Numbered from the stretch's first letter, positions 23,833 to 32,408 are shown. The stretch is DNA of 64,000 bases from Pseudomonas sp. IAC-BECa141 (GCF_020544405.1 NZ_CP065410.1:3286001-3350000); one strand, 5' to 3'. Notes: generated by a model from the letters alone, not told the origin. A program made the numbers and translations.

Positions 23833-24035
23833 ACATTCAATTTCTTAGCCATGAGCAGGTTTGCGAGCTAACCGGAGCTAAAACTAAAGCCGGTCAGATA
23901 ACGGTACTGAAGCGCAATGGCATTCGTCATACCATCAAGCGCAATGGCTGGCCTTGCGTGATTGCGTCCGCGCTGACAGGAGCAACTACCAACGCGACAG
24001 AAACTCCAACGTGGCAGCCGCGCCTGGTGGGATAA
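23829..24035 (+). CDS. DUF4224 protein, excisionase-like
   Basis: A 68-residue protein, MNIQFLSHEQVCELTGAKTK, with a short DNA-binding pattern (LSHEQVCELTGAKTKAGQITVLKRNGI) of DUF4224, small proteins nearly always next to phage integrases and probably acting as recombination directionality factors. AAGGAGG precedes the ATG. Its stop codon directly abuts the integrase ATG. Confidence 0.8.
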   Translation: MNIQFLSHEQVCELTGAKTKAGQITVLKRNGIRHTIKRNGWPCVIASALTGATTNATETPTWQPRLVG

Positions 24036-25067
24036 ATGGGACGAAGACCAACAAAGCCGGGGAGCATTCCTCGGCTGCGCGAGAGAAAACGCGGCAACAC
24101 CACCTATTACCTCTATGACACTGGCGGGAAACCACGCAAGGAAATCCCGCTAGGTACAGATTACGGCCTAGCCATACTAGAGTACGCAAAACTCGAAAAA
24201 AGCCGCGTCTCTCAAGCTCTGACACAAACCGTACTTACCTTTGCTTACGTAGCCGAGCTTTATATGAATGAGGTGGTTCCCACAAAAGCCCACGCCACCC
24301 AAAAGGACAACGCGCGCGAACTGAAAAACCTTCTTCTGTTCTTCAACGACCCGCCCGCTCCTCTAGAAGCTATCGAACCAAAACATGTCAGCCAGTACCT
24401 TCGTCATCGTGGCAAGACAGCACCTATTCGCGCGAATCGGGAGAAGGCACTACTCAGCTCCATCTGGAACTTTGCTCGCGAGAATGGCTATACATCCTTG
24501 GCAAATCCTTGCTCAGGCGTGAAAGGCAATAAAGAAACCGGTCGCGACATATATGTTGAAGACGACATACTTGCCCGAGCCTACCGGCATGCCGATCAGC
24601 CATTGAGGGACGCTTTGGACCTGTTCTACCTAACGGGCCAGAGGATCGCAGACACATTGAAGATGGATGAGCGAGACATAAAAGACGGAAAGCTCTCCGT
24701 TCAGCAAGGCAAGACCGGGGCTAAACGAAGGATCGAGATCATTGGTGAGCTCAAAGTCGTAATCGATCGAATCATGACACGAAAGGCTGGACACAAAATC
24801 AGATCAACACGTCTGGTAGTAATCGACTCTGGGCAGCCAATGACGACCAGCATGCTCAGAAAGCGGTTTGATGACGCCAGGGAAGCAGCCGGAATTCCAA
24901 AAGCAGAATTCCAGATGCGCGACCTAAGAGCAAAAGCGGCGACGGATAAGGAGGAGTCAACAGGGAGCATCCGAGAAGCTAGGGACCAGCTAGGACATAC
25001 AACCGTTGGGATGACAGAACAGTACATCCGAATGCGCAAGGGGATGAAGGTTACCCCTACGAAGTGA
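24036..25067 (+). CDS. int: Tyrosine-family phage integrase
   Basis: A 343-residue site-specific recombinase. The N-terminal arm- and core-binding region is followed by the catalytic domain from about 185: first Arg in FYLTGQRIADTL (~202), Lys in QQGKTGAK, second Arg in MRDLRAKAATD (with Asp where His is usual), His in LGHTTVGMTEQY (~319) and the Tyr nucleophile at ~329. It ends 94 bases from the 3' end of tRNA-Leu, the likely attachment gene. Codon use is AT-richer than in core genes. Confidence 0.9.
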   Translation: MGRRPTKPGSIPRLRERKRGNTTYYLYDTGGKPRKEIPLGTDYGLAILEYAKLEKSRVSQALTQTVLTFAYVAELYMNEVVPTKAHATQKDNARELKNLLLFFNDPPAPLEAIEPKHVSQYLRHRGKTAPIRANREKALLSSIWNFARENGYTSLANPCSGVKGNKETGRDIYVEDDILARAYRHADQPLRDALDLFYLTGQRIADTLKMDERDIKDGKLSVQQGKTGAKRRIEIIGELKVVIDRIMTRKAGHKIRSTRLVVIDSGQPMTTSMLRKRFDDAREAAGIPKAEFQMRDLRAKAATDKEESTGSIREARDQLGHTTVGMTEQYIRMRKGMKVTPTK

Positions 25068-25078
25068 CTGACGGTCAC

Positions 25079-25114
25079 GAATTGCGGAAAAGATTTTTTG
25101 ATTGCGGAAAAAAG
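25079..25114. repeat. Direct repeat near the attachment end
   Basis: ATTGCGGAAAA occurs at 25081-25091 and again at 25101-25111, between integrase and tRNA-Leu. The spacing of 20 bases suggests arm-type integrase or excisionase binding sites. I found no second copy near the left end of the prophage. Confidence 0.4.
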
Positions 25115-25118
25115 AATT

Positions 25119-25152
25119 AAGGGCTTGCATGAGGTATGTCATGCAAGCCCTT
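25119..25152 (-). terminator. Terminator of tRNA-Leu
   Basis: A perfect 14-bp stem (AAGGGCTTGCATGA and complement) with a six-base loop, followed on the reverse strand by AATTCTTTTTT. It lies nine bases beyond the CCA end of tRNA-Leu. Confidence 0.9.
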
Positions 25153-25160
25153 GATATTCG

Positions 25161-25247
25161 TGGTGCCCGAAGCCGGAATCGAACCGGCACGCCCTTACGA
25201 GCGGGGGATTTTAAGTCCCATGCGTCTACCAGTTTCGCCATTCGGGC
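25161..25247 (-). tRNA. tRNA-Leu (anticodon TAA)
   Basis: The reverse strand gives an 87-base tRNA starting GCCCGAATGGCGAAACTGGT, with anticodon loop ACTTAAAAT (TAA), a long class II variable arm, TGCCGGTTCGATTCCGGC and an encoded CCA. Its 3' end faces the phage integrase, so it is the probable attB gene, restored by integration. Confidence 0.95.
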
Positions 25248-25403
25248 GGTAGCGCGGTGTTGCTTTATTCTGATGACGATTCACAGTCCTGACAGGAACT
25301 GTGCATCGGTGACAGAGGGGGAAATATATACATCACTTCCCGGTGAAGCAAGTTTGCAGTTGTCGTTTCAAAGACTAAATCTTTCAGTGCAACGCAAATA
25401 AAA

Positions 25404-25434
25404 AAGCTCCGTAAATCATGGATCTACGGAGCTT
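25404..25434 (-). terminator. Terminator after tRNA-Cys
   Basis: AAGCTCCGTA pairs with TACGGAGCTT around an 11-base loop. On the reverse strand it runs into TTTTTATTT, so it ends the tRNA-Gly/tRNA-Cys transcript. tRNA-Leu must then have its own promoter in 25250-25400. Confidence 0.85.
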
Positions 25435-25442
25435 GTTTATAG

Positions 25443-25516
25443 TGGAGGCCGAGGTCGGAATCGAACCGGCGTAGGCGGATTTGCAATCCGCTGCATAACC
25501 ATTTTGCTACTCGGCC
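25443..25516 (-). tRNA. tRNA-Cys (anticodon GCA)
   Basis: A 74-base tRNA on the reverse strand, beginning GGCCGAGTAGCAAAATGGTT, anticodon loop ATTGCAAAT (GCA), T-loop GGTTCGATTCC, ending CCTCCA. It lies 47 bases downstream of tRNA-Gly. Confidence 0.95.
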
Positions 25517-25563
25517 TCAAAACATTTGCTGTCAGTAGCGCAACAACAAACGCTGTATAAACT

Positions 25564-25639
<76 letters not shown>

Positions 25640-25699
25640 TTGGTGTGGCGCATTCTATAGATTCCAGATGCCCCGTCAACCCTTTGATTCAAAAAAGTT

Positions 25700-26260
25700 T
25701 TATTTCTTTTCAACATCGGTCTTCAGATGTGGCCAGGCAGCTCGAAGGTATTGAACCATCGACCACAAGGTCAGACCTGCCGAGACCATCAGCAACGCAT
25801 AACCGATGAAAACCCAGAAACTGAAATCCTTGGGGTTTGCCAGGAGGATCACCAGTGCGAGCATCTGCGCAGCAGTTTTCCACTTGCCCAGATTCGATAC
25901 GGCTACATGGGCCCGGGCACCGAGTTCGGCCATCCACTCACGCAGCGCCGAGACAACGATCTCGCGACCGATGATGACAGCGGCCGGTAAAGTGAGCCAT
26001 AGGTTGCCATGTTCTTGCACCAGCAACACCAAGGCAACAGCAACCATCAGTTTGTCAGCGACAGGATCCAGAAACGCACCAAACGGCGTGCTTTGCTCCA
26101 GGCGTCGCGCGAGATAGCCGTCGAGCCAATCCGTTGCCGCCGCGAAAGCGAATACCGAACTTGAGGCCAGATAGCTCCATTGGTAAGGCAGGTAGAACAA
26201 CAGAATGAAGATCGGGATGAGCAGGACGCGGAGAACGGTAATCAGATTAGGGATATTCAT
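25700..26260 (-). CDS. pgsA: CDP-diacylglycerol-glycerol-3-phosphate 3-phosphatidyltransferase
   Basis: A 186-residue inner-membrane enzyme that makes phosphatidylglycerol phosphate, the committed step to phosphatidylglycerol and cardiolipin. The CDP-alcohol phosphotransferase motif D-x2-DG-x2-AR-x8-G-x3-D-x3-D is visible as [20 protein letters not shown] followed by AFLDPVADK. About five membrane helices. The start at [11 protein letters not shown] (26260) is preferred to an ATG two codons earlier. It follows the gacA-uvrC frame by 32 bases and is probably co-transcribed, then followed by the tRNAs. Confidence 0.95.
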   Translation of the reverse strand: MNIPNLITVLRVLLIPIFILLFYLPYQWSYLASSSVFAFAAATDWLDGYLARRLEQSTPFGAFLDPVADKLMVAVALVLLVQEHGNLWLTLPAAVIIGREIVVSALREWMAELGARAHVAVSNLGKWKTAAQMLALVILLANPKDFSFWVFIGYALLMVSAGLTLWSMVQYLRAAWPHLKTDVEKK

Positions 26261-26292
26261 CGGCACAACTGGCTACGAGGTGAATGGGCATT

Positions 26293-28395
26293 CTACTCAC
26301 TATGCAGGTTTGCATAAATCGACTCTGCTAGCTTTTTGCTGATCCCCGGTGCTTTGGCGATCTCTTCGATGCTTGCACGAGACAGCTCCTGCAATCCACC
26401 AAAATGTTTCAACAAGTCCCGACGCCGGGTCGGCCCGACGCCCGCAACGCCTTCCAGCGTGGAGGTGCGGCGGGTCTTGCCGCGCCGTGCACGGTGGCCA
26501 GTGATTGCAAAGCGGTGGGCTTCGTCACGGATCTGCTGAATCAGATGCAGTGCCGGCGAATCACCCCGCAAGGTGAACTCGTTTGCAGCATCATTCAGAT
26601 ACAAAGTCTCGAATCCCGCCTTGCGTGTTGCACCCTTTGCGACCCCCAGCAAGATCAAATCCGGAACAGCCAGTTCGTTGAGCACATCACGCGCCATCGA
26701 CAGCTGTCCCTTGCCGCCGTCCACCAGCAGGATGTCCGGCAACTTGCCCTCGCCTTCCTTCAGCTTGCTGAAGCGTCGGGTCAGAGCCTGATGCATGGCG
26801 GCGTAATCGTCGCCTGCGGTCACGCCTTCGATGTTGTAGCGGCGGTAATCGGACTTGATCGCCCCTTCCGGGCCAAATACCACGCAGGAGGCCACCGTCG
26901 CTTCACCGCTGGAGTGGCTGATGTCGTAGCACTCAAGCCGTTGCGGCGGCTCATCGAGATTCAACACTTCTGCCAGCGCTTCGAAACGTGCGGCAACGTG
27001 TTGACGGTTTGCCAGCCTGGCGCCGAGTGCCTGTTCGGCATTGGTCACGGCCAGTTGCTGCCAGCGCGCCCGCGTGCCGCGAACCCGATGACTGATGCTC
27101 AACTCACGCCCGCGCAACGCCTGAATGGCCTCGATCAGCGCAGGAAAATCTTCGTGCACGACGTTGACGATCAACTCGCTCGGCAAGTCGCGTTCCGGGC
27201 TGCTGATGAAGTATTGCCCGAGGAACGCGGCCATGACCTCTGCCACATCCTCTTCGATCCCGACCTGGGGGAAGAAATTCTTGCTGCCAAGTACCCGCCC
27301 TCCCCGCACGCTGATCAGGTGGACGCAGGCACCGCCCGGGTTGACGAACGCGGCGATCACATCGATATCGCCCGTGCCGCCCTCCATGCTCTGCTGATCT
27401 TGCACCCGACGCAGCAAGGCGATCTGGTCGCGCAGTTCGGCGGCGCGTTCGAACTCGAGGTTGATTGCAGCCTCTTCCATCGCCGTCGACAGCTCATTGG
27501 TCAACGCATGGCTGCGTCCTTCGAGAAACATCACCGAGTGACGCACATCCTCGGCGTAAACCTCAGGCTCGACCAAGCCGACACAGGGCGCCTTGCAACG
27601 CTTGATCTGGTATTGCAGGCATGGCCGGGTCCGGTTCTTGTAATAACTGTCCTCGCACTGACGCACGAAGAACGTCTTCTGCAACAGGCTGAGGCTCTCG
27701 CGAATCGCCCCGGCGCTCGGATAAGGGCCGAAATATTTGCCCTTGGCCTTCTTGGCCCCGCGATGAATGCTCATGCCGTGTCGAACCGCCAACAGCGTCA
27801 GTTCGACATCGCTGCTGATCGAGAGCTTCTCGAAAATGCGGTAGCGGTAAGTGTTCACGGTTTTCGGCGACAAACACAATTTGTCGGAAATGATCTGAAC
27901 CTTCTGACAACCGACAATCATCAGCGCAATCTGGATTTCCCGTTCCGACAACGCGTCGAACGGTGAATCATTGGTCGGCTGAAAGGATTTGATCGCCAAT
28001 TGCTGGGCAATCTGAGGGCTGATATAGCGCTGCCCGGCAAACACCAGGCGAATGGCCTGAACCATTTCCGGCAATCCGGCGCCCTTGGTCAGATACCCCG
28101 CCGCACCGGCCTGCAACAACCGCGTAGGAAACGGATCTTCCTCACAAACGGTGACCGCGACCACTTTGATGTCGGGATGACTTCGCAACAGTTTGCGTGT
28201 GGCTTCGAGACCGCCGATGCCCGGCATCTTGACGTCCATCAGCACCACGTCAGGCTTCAACTCACGGGCCTTGATGAGGGATTCTTCCCCGGACTCGGCC
28301 TGGCCTACCACCTGCAAGCCATCGATATCGGCCAGCATTCGTGTAATGCCTGTACGAACGAGATCATGGTCGTCGACCACTAGCACCCTAATCAA
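26293..28395 (-). CDS. gacA-uvrC: GacA response regulator fused in frame to UvrC lacking its GIY-YIG domain
   Basis: One uninterrupted 700-residue frame. Residues 1-208 are GacA: REC domain with phospho-acceptor Asp54 in [10 protein letters not shown], Lys in GYLTKGAGL, and the LuxR-type helix-turn-helix ([30 protein letters not shown]), using the TTG start and GAGGTG known for gacA. At RHGM (ATG 27772-27774) the frame passes straight into UvrC at [20 protein letters not shown]. UvrC's UVR helix pair, RNase H-like nuclease ([25 protein letters not shown]) and terminal HhH motifs ([16 protein letters not shown]) are present. The last ~5 GacA residues, the intergenic DNA and ~115 UvrC residues (the 3'-incision GIY-YIG nuclease) are missing. 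Normally these are two genes. Confidence 0.9.
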   Translation of the reverse strand: MIRVLVVDDHDLVRTGITRMLADIDGLQVVGQAESGEESLIKARELKPDVVLMDVKMPGIGGLEATRKLLRSHPDIKVVAVTVCEEDPFPTRLLQAGAAGYLTKGAGLPEMVQAIRLVFAGQRYISPQIAQQLAIKSFQPTNDSPFDALSEREIQIALMIVGCQKVQIISDKLCLSPKTVNTYRYRIFEKLSISSDVELTLLAVRHGMSIHRGAKKAKGKYFGPYPSAGAIRESLSLLQKTFFVRQCEDSYYKNRTRPCLQYQIKRCKAPCVGLVEPEVYAEDVRHSVMFLEGRSHALTNELSTAMEEAAINLEFERAAELRDQIALLRRVQDQQSMEGGTGDIDVIAAFVNPGGACVHLISVRGGRVLGSKNFFPQVGIEEDVAEVMAAFLGQYFISSPERDLPSELIVNVVHEDFPALIEAIQALRGRELSISHRVRGTRARWQQLAVTNAEQALGARLANRQHVAARFEALAEVLNLDEPPQRLECYDISHSSGEATVASCVVFGPEGAIKSDYRRYNIEGVTAGDDYAAMHQALTRRFSKLKEGEGKLPDILLVDGGKGQLSMARDVLNELAVPDLILLGVAKGATRKAGFETLYLNDAANEFTLRGDSPALHLIQQIRDEAHRFAITGHRARRGKTRRTSTLEGVAGVGPTRRRDLLKHFGGLQELSRASIEEIAKAPGISKKLAESIYANLHSE

Positions 28396-28522
28396 GCAGA
28401 CACCTCGCGATATGGTCTTATTGGGATGCCGGACACCTTAGCAAAAAGTGCCGGGCAGACCTAGCGGCAAGCGACATATAAAAAGTTTCAAGTCTTCATC
28501 GAGGGCTTGCCAGCCGTGGGTT

Positions 28523-28966
28523 TCAGAGCACAGGTGTACTGAAATCGAGCTGCATCCGCAGGAAACACTCGTCCTCGCCCTGCACAAACATTCCTTTTCT
28601 TAGATACAGATTTTGCGCCGGGTTGTTTTTGAACACCGTCAGGCGCAACGCCGGGCGCCGCTCCAGTCGAGCCATCGCAACAACCTGATCGATCGCCCAG
28701 GAACCCGCGCCCTGGCCTTGAGCGCTTTCGACGATCTGCAATTCGCGGATATACATAGCCCGAGCATCACGACTCAGGCTGAAATATCCCACCCGTTCAC
28801 CGTCACGCAGGATCAACCAGTTATCGCGCCCGGCCCAGGCGACATCGAACGCCTCGTCCTGCCACAGCAAGTCATAGTGAATGTAGTAGCGGAGCATGTT
28901 TCGGCAAGTCAGTTTTCGCGCAAACGACAGGTCGGCGGGTGTAGCCTGGCGTAACTCGACACTCAT
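28523..28966 (-). CDS. GNAT-family N-acetyltransferase
   Basis: A 147-residue protein from MSVELRQATPADLSFARKLT. The acetyl-CoA-binding motif A is at YIRELQIVESAQGQGAGSWAIDQVV (about residues 70-95), and the family C-terminus is NNPAQNLYLRKGMFVQGEDECFLRM. The substrate is unknown. A start nine codons upstream (MNLKK) is possible, but its ribosome site is too close, whereas GAGGTC before 28966 is acceptable. It lies upstream of gacA in the same direction with a 127-base gap. Confidence 0.8.
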   Translation of the reverse strand: MSVELRQATPADLSFARKLTCRNMLRYYIHYDLLWQDEAFDVAWAGRDNWLILRDGERVGYFSLSRDARAMYIRELQIVESAQGQGAGSWAIDQVVAMARLERRPALRLTVFKNNPAQNLYLRKGMFVQGEDECFLRMQLDFSTPVL

Positions 28967-29146
28967 TCCGACCTCGATCTTCTTCAAGTTCATGACCCTT
29001 TCTTAAGCACACGTTCAGAAGCAGAGTGTGTCACACCCTGGCGGGCGCTCAACCCATAGAGTCTCTCGGGTGCCTGCGATAGCAATTTCTGATTGCTGAC
29101 GCGCAGCAGCCTCTAGTAAGCTCGGCGCATTCTTTGGAGACAGTTC

Positions 29147-29275
29147 ATGCTCAACACCCTCTCACAGCTTCGTACCGCCAGCGCCTCGCGCTCGGTTGCG
29201 GCTGCCCGGGTGAACGGCGCCTGCGCTCCTGCAAGCTTTTATTTTGGGTATTGGTTTAGCCACTGGCGCGCCTGA
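29147..29275 (+). CDS. Aromatic-rich leader peptide of the DAHP synthase attenuator
   Basis: A 42-residue frame, MLNTLSQLRTASASRSV..., with GGAGA seven bases before the ATG. Its end, FYFGYWFSHW, holds seven Phe/Tyr/Trp codons in ten. It is followed by a hairpin (29284-29307, GGCGCCC/GGGTCGCC) and an intrinsic terminator (29323-29360). This is the classic design of transcription attenuation by charged-tRNA level: stalling at aromatic codons should favour an antiterminator, and fast translation should favour the terminator. The regulated gene is the DAHP synthase at 29612. Confidence 0.75.
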   Translation: MLNTLSQLRTASASRSVAAARVNGACAPASFYFGYWFSHWRA

Positions 29276-29322
29276 TACCCACACGGCGCCCATTTGAACG
29301 GGTCGCCTACCAGAGATTTCTC

Positions 29323-29360
29323 AACCCCCGGTCGGCCTCCCGACCGGGGGTTTTGTTTTT
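29323..29360 (+). terminator. Attenuator terminator before the DAHP synthase
   Basis: A 13-bp perfect stem (AACCCCCGGTCGG and its complement) with loop CCTC, followed by TTGTTTTTT. It stands 48 bases after the stop of the aromatic leader peptide and 250 bases before the DAHP synthase start. Confidence 0.9.
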
Positions 29361-29411
29361 TCAGGCCCGAACTTTCTCAGCAACACATCAGACACTTTGA
29401 GGATTCAACCA

Positions 29412-29564
29412 ATGAACTACGCCACTTATTACCGTTACGACAGTTTTACCGCCTGGCGATTTACCAGCCTCCGCTCGGGACAGCCTGCCGCCTCCGATCG
29501 GTCACCCACAGGTGGCAAGCCAACACACGTAGCCAATCCGGCCAATTGTCGAACACCCCAGTAG
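29412..29564 (+). CDS. Second Tyr/Phe-rich short reading frame upstream of the DAHP synthase
   Basis: A 50-residue frame with GAGGATTCAACC before its ATG, starting MNYATYYRYDSFTAWRF: four Tyr, two Phe and one Trp among the first 17 residues. It lies between the attenuator and the DAHP synthase and ends 47 bases before that start. It may be a second leader giving translational control, or a small coupling frame. No terminator follows it. Confidence 0.5.
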   Translation: MNYATYYRYDSFTAWRFTSLRSGQPAASDRSPTGGKPTHVANPANCRTPQ

Positions 29565-29611
29565 GGCCGAGTGAGCGGGAAATACCCGCCGTCCGCCCAG
29601 GAAGACTGAAT

Positions 29612-30682
29612 ATGAACTCGTCCGTTTCTGCTCTGCCACTGTCCACCCTGAACCCTGCCAACGAAGCACTGACCCTGCGTCTGCCGAGTTCGCTGCAACT
29701 CAAACAGCAATTGCCCCTGAGCAATGCGCTGAACCAGCAAGTCGTCGCCCACCGCCAGGCGGTCCGCGCGATTCTCGATGGCCATGATCCACGCCTGCTG
29801 GTAATCGTCGGCCCCTGCTCGATCCACGACCCCGAGTCCGCGCTTGAGTACGCCAGCAAACTTTCGCGCCTGGCCGAAGAAGTCCGTGATGACATGCTGC
29901 TCGTGATGCGTGCCTACGTCGAAAAACCTCGCACCACCGTTGGCTGGAAAGGCCTGGCCTACGACCCTCATCTCAATGGCAGCGACGACATGGCTACAGG
30001 CCTCACGCTGTCGCGCGAACTGATGCTGGAAATGATCCGCCTGGGACTGCCGATTGCCACCGAGTTGCTGCAGCCCATGGCGGCCGGGTACTTCGATGAC
30101 CTGCTGAGCTGGGTTGCCATTGGCGCTCGCACGACTGAATCGCAGATCCACCGGGAAATGGCCAGCGGGCTGAGCATGCCTGTCGGTTTCAAAAACGGGA
30201 CTGACGGTGGCGTGGCCGTCGCCGTTGACGCGATGCGTTCGGCAGCCCACGCCCATCGCCATTTTGGTGTAGACAGCCAGGGTCACCCGGCGATCATCCA
30301 GACCTCGGGCAATCCGGACACCCACCTGGTGCTGCGTGGTGGTCACAAAGGGCCGAATTACGACCGCAAAAGCGTTGCCATCATCAACACCGAGTTGAAC
30401 CGCCTGAAAATTCCGAGCCGGATCATGGTCGATTGCAGCCATGCCAACAGCGGCAAGGACCCGCTCCGCCAGCCGGGCGTGTTCAACGATGTGCTGGAAC
30501 AGCGGCTGCAAGGTAACCGCTCATTGATCGGCATGATGCTCGAGTCGCATCTGTTCGAGGGATGTCAGGCACTCAGTGAATCGCTTCGCTATGGCGTTTC
30601 GGTGACCGACGGCTGTCTTGGATTCGATGCAACAGAACGTCTGTTGCTCGGGGCCGCACAACGCATTCGACAACAAGCCTGA
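29612..30682 (+). CDS. 3-deoxy-7-phosphoheptulonate (DAHP) synthase, type I
   Basis: A 356-residue enzyme condensing phosphoenolpyruvate and erythrose 4-phosphate, the first step of the shikimate pathway. Conserved elements: LLVIVGPCSIHDPESALEYA, MRAYVEKPRTTVGWKG, the TES segment GARTTESQIHR, GFKNGTDG and the metal-binding MVDCSHANSGK. This is the feedback-regulated AroF/AroG/AroH type; the effector cannot be read reliably. AGGAAG precedes the ATG at 29612. Expression is probably controlled by the upstream aromatic attenuator. Confidence 0.95.
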   Translation: MNSSVSALPLSTLNPANEALTLRLPSSLQLKQQLPLSNALNQQVVAHRQAVRAILDGHDPRLLVIVGPCSIHDPESALEYASKLSRLAEEVRDDMLLVMRAYVEKPRTTVGWKGLAYDPHLNGSDDMATGLTLSRELMLEMIRLGLPIATELLQPMAAGYFDDLLSWVAIGARTTESQIHREMASGLSMPVGFKNGTDGGVAVAVDAMRSAAHAHRHFGVDSQGHPAIIQTSGNPDTHLVLRGGHKGPNYDRKSVAIINTELNRLKIPSRIMVDCSHANSGKDPLRQPGVFNDVLEQRLQGNRSLIGMMLESHLFEGCQALSESLRYGVSVTDGCLGFDATERLLLGAAQRIRQQA

Positions 30683-31106
30683 CAATCAAGCCGCCCTCCG
30701 GTGTGTGATTCCCCCGGAGGGCGAGCCCATGTTCAACATCGACGTGTCCTCCCTGGATGCGCGGGATTCGTCCTGTTCTTTCGCTGCGCCCTTCTCTGGA
30801 AATCAAGACCTGCTCGCGAGAGCCTGCATTTAACGCGCTTGATTGATCACCCGATGTCAGCCCGACACCCGGCGAGACAGGGTGAACTGCACTGAAGCAA
30901 GTAGGCAAAAATTGGAAAAGCGCGCTCGACAAGCCGGGAACCCTCCAAATATTCAGAACCGGATCTCATTCAAAAGTGAAAATTCATACGAACTCTGATC
31001 CAGTTTCCACCGCACTAGAAAGAGTATTCAGGCATCGCCTGCGCAACGACTGTTTTAGAGTGACACGCAGACAACATCGATGAATCTCTGCGATCAAGGA
31101 CGAAAA
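30683..31106. other. Intergenic region after the DAHP synthase
   Basis: It holds a perfect 10-bp hairpin at 30692-30723 (CGCCCTCCGG/CCGGAGGGCG) without a T-tract, perhaps an mRNA-protecting end. Short frames in 30618-30932 have no convincing signals. The AT-richer end (30900-31080) probably contains the lipase promoter. Confidence 0.5.
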
Positions 31107-31976
31107 ATGCAACGAAACGCCACAACTCTCTATCCCGTACTGTTGGTGCATGGTCTGTTCGGATTCGAGCGCATTGGCTCTTTCGAACTGTTCCATGACG
31201 TCAAACAGGCACTCAAGGCCGCTGGCGTTCAGGTATTTGTGCCGCACTTATCGGCCGTTCATGACAACGAAGTGCGAGGCGAGCAATTGCTCTCGCAGAT
31301 CGACGCTGTGCTCCGAGGTACTGGCGCGACAAAAGTCAACCTGATCGGTCACAGCCAGGGCGCGTTGTCTGCTCGATACGCTGCAGCGCTTGCGCCACAC
31401 AAGGTCGCTTCCGTGACCTCGGTCAGCGGGCCCAACCACGGTTCGGAGCTGGCCGACTTGCTGCGCCAGGCACTGATCCCCGGACGTCTGCCGGAGACCG
31501 TGGCGCAGAATGTTGCGACGTTGTTTTCCGACTTTCTTTCTTTGCTCAGCGGACACAAAAAACTGCCTCACCATGCACTGGCAGCACTCAATGCACTGAC
31601 GACAGAAGGAGTCGGCCAATTCAATGACAAATACCCGCAGGGCCTTCCCGAAACCTGGGGTGGCCAGGGCGCCGAGCGAGTCGATGGCGTTCACTATTAT
31701 TCGTGGAGTGGCGTTGTGCCGAAGCTGACCTTGCAGACCCTCGACCCGGTGCAGGGCATCTGCCTGGCCCTGTCGGAATATTTCATTACAGAGCCCGCGC
31801 AGAACGACGGATTCGTCGGGCGTTTCAGCTCCCACCTCGGCACCGTGATCGGTTCCGATTATCCGCTCGACCATCTGCGCAGCCTGCGTCGGGGCATCGG
31901 CCAGGGCAACACGGAGAGTGACCCGATCCAACTCTATGTCGAACACGCCTTGCGCCTGCAAGCGGCTAATCTATAG
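31107..31976 (+). CDS. Triacylglycerol lipase-like alpha/beta hydrolase
   Basis: A 289-residue hydrolase with LYPVLLVHGLFGFERIG (oxyanion HG), the nucleophile elbow LIGHSQGALSARYAA, the acid-residue region AQNDGFVGRFSSHLG and His in DYPLDHLR. The order and spacing match Pseudomonas/Burkholderia family I lipases. No signal peptide follows the Met at 31107, which is preferred to an ATG nine codons upstream because AAGGA lies just before it. So it is either cytoplasmic or secreted without a cleaved signal. No lipase chaperone gene is adjacent. Confidence 0.85.
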   Translation: MQRNATTLYPVLLVHGLFGFERIGSFELFHDVKQALKAAGVQVFVPHLSAVHDNEVRGEQLLSQIDAVLRGTGATKVNLIGHSQGALSARYAAALAPHKVASVTSVSGPNHGSELADLLRQALIPGRLPETVAQNVATLFSDFLSLLSGHKKLPHHALAALNALTTEGVGQFNDKYPQGLPETWGGQGAERVDGVHYYSWSGVVPKLTLQTLDPVQGICLALSEYFITEPAQNDGFVGRFSSHLGTVIGSDYPLDHLRSLRRGIGQGNTESDPIQLYVEHALRLQAANL

Positions 31977-32073
31977 CGGCCGGTATCAGACGAGCGAATG
32001 GAACTTTGCCGAGAAATCGGCCACTGAATCCGGTAGGCTCCCCCCTTTACTGATTTGATTGGAGTGTTTCCCC

Positions 32074-32355
32074 ATGGCTAAAGCCACTGCCCGCCACATC
32101 CTGGTTTCCAGCGAAGCCAAGTGCAACGAACTCAAGGCCCAGATCGAAGGTGGCGCCGACTTCGCCGAAGTGGCCAAGGCCAACTCCACCTGCCCATCCA
32201 GCCGTCAGGGCGGCGACCTGGGTTCGTTCGGTCCTGGCCAGATGGTCAAGGAATTCGACACCGTGGTATTCAGCGCGCCGATCAACGTCGTGCAAGGCCC
32301 GGTGAAGACCCAGTTCGGCTACCACCTGCTGGAAGTGACCAGCCGTCAGGACTGA
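32074..32355 (+). CDS. Peptidyl-prolyl cis-trans isomerase, parvulin (PpiC-like)
   Basis: A 93-residue single-domain parvulin: ARHILVSSEAKCNELKAQIE, ADFAEVAKANSTCPS, GGDLGSFGPGQMVKEFD and KTQFGYHLLEV. It lacks a signal peptide, so it is a cytoplasmic PpiC type catalysing proline isomerisation during folding. GGAGTG lies upstream of the ATG at 32074. A strong terminator follows. A second, divergent copy lies at 47783. Confidence 0.9.
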   Translation: MAKATARHILVSSEAKCNELKAQIEGGADFAEVAKANSTCPSSRQGGDLGSFGPGQMVKEFDTVVFSAPINVVQGPVKTQFGYHLLEVTSRQD

Positions 32356-32378
32356 TTTCAGCCCGACCTGCTGCGCAA

Positions 32379-32408
32379 CGGCCCGCCTGATGGCGGGCCG
32401 TTTTGTTT
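32379..32408 (+). terminator. Terminator after ppiC-like gene
   Basis: CGGCCCGCC and GGCGGGCCG form a 9-bp stem around TGAT, followed by TTTTGTTT, 24 bases after the parvulin stop. Confidence 0.9.

Noticed and set aside
30618..30932. Small frames after the DAHP synthase
   Set aside because: They overlap the enzyme's 3' end or a GC hairpin and show no start signals or motifs.
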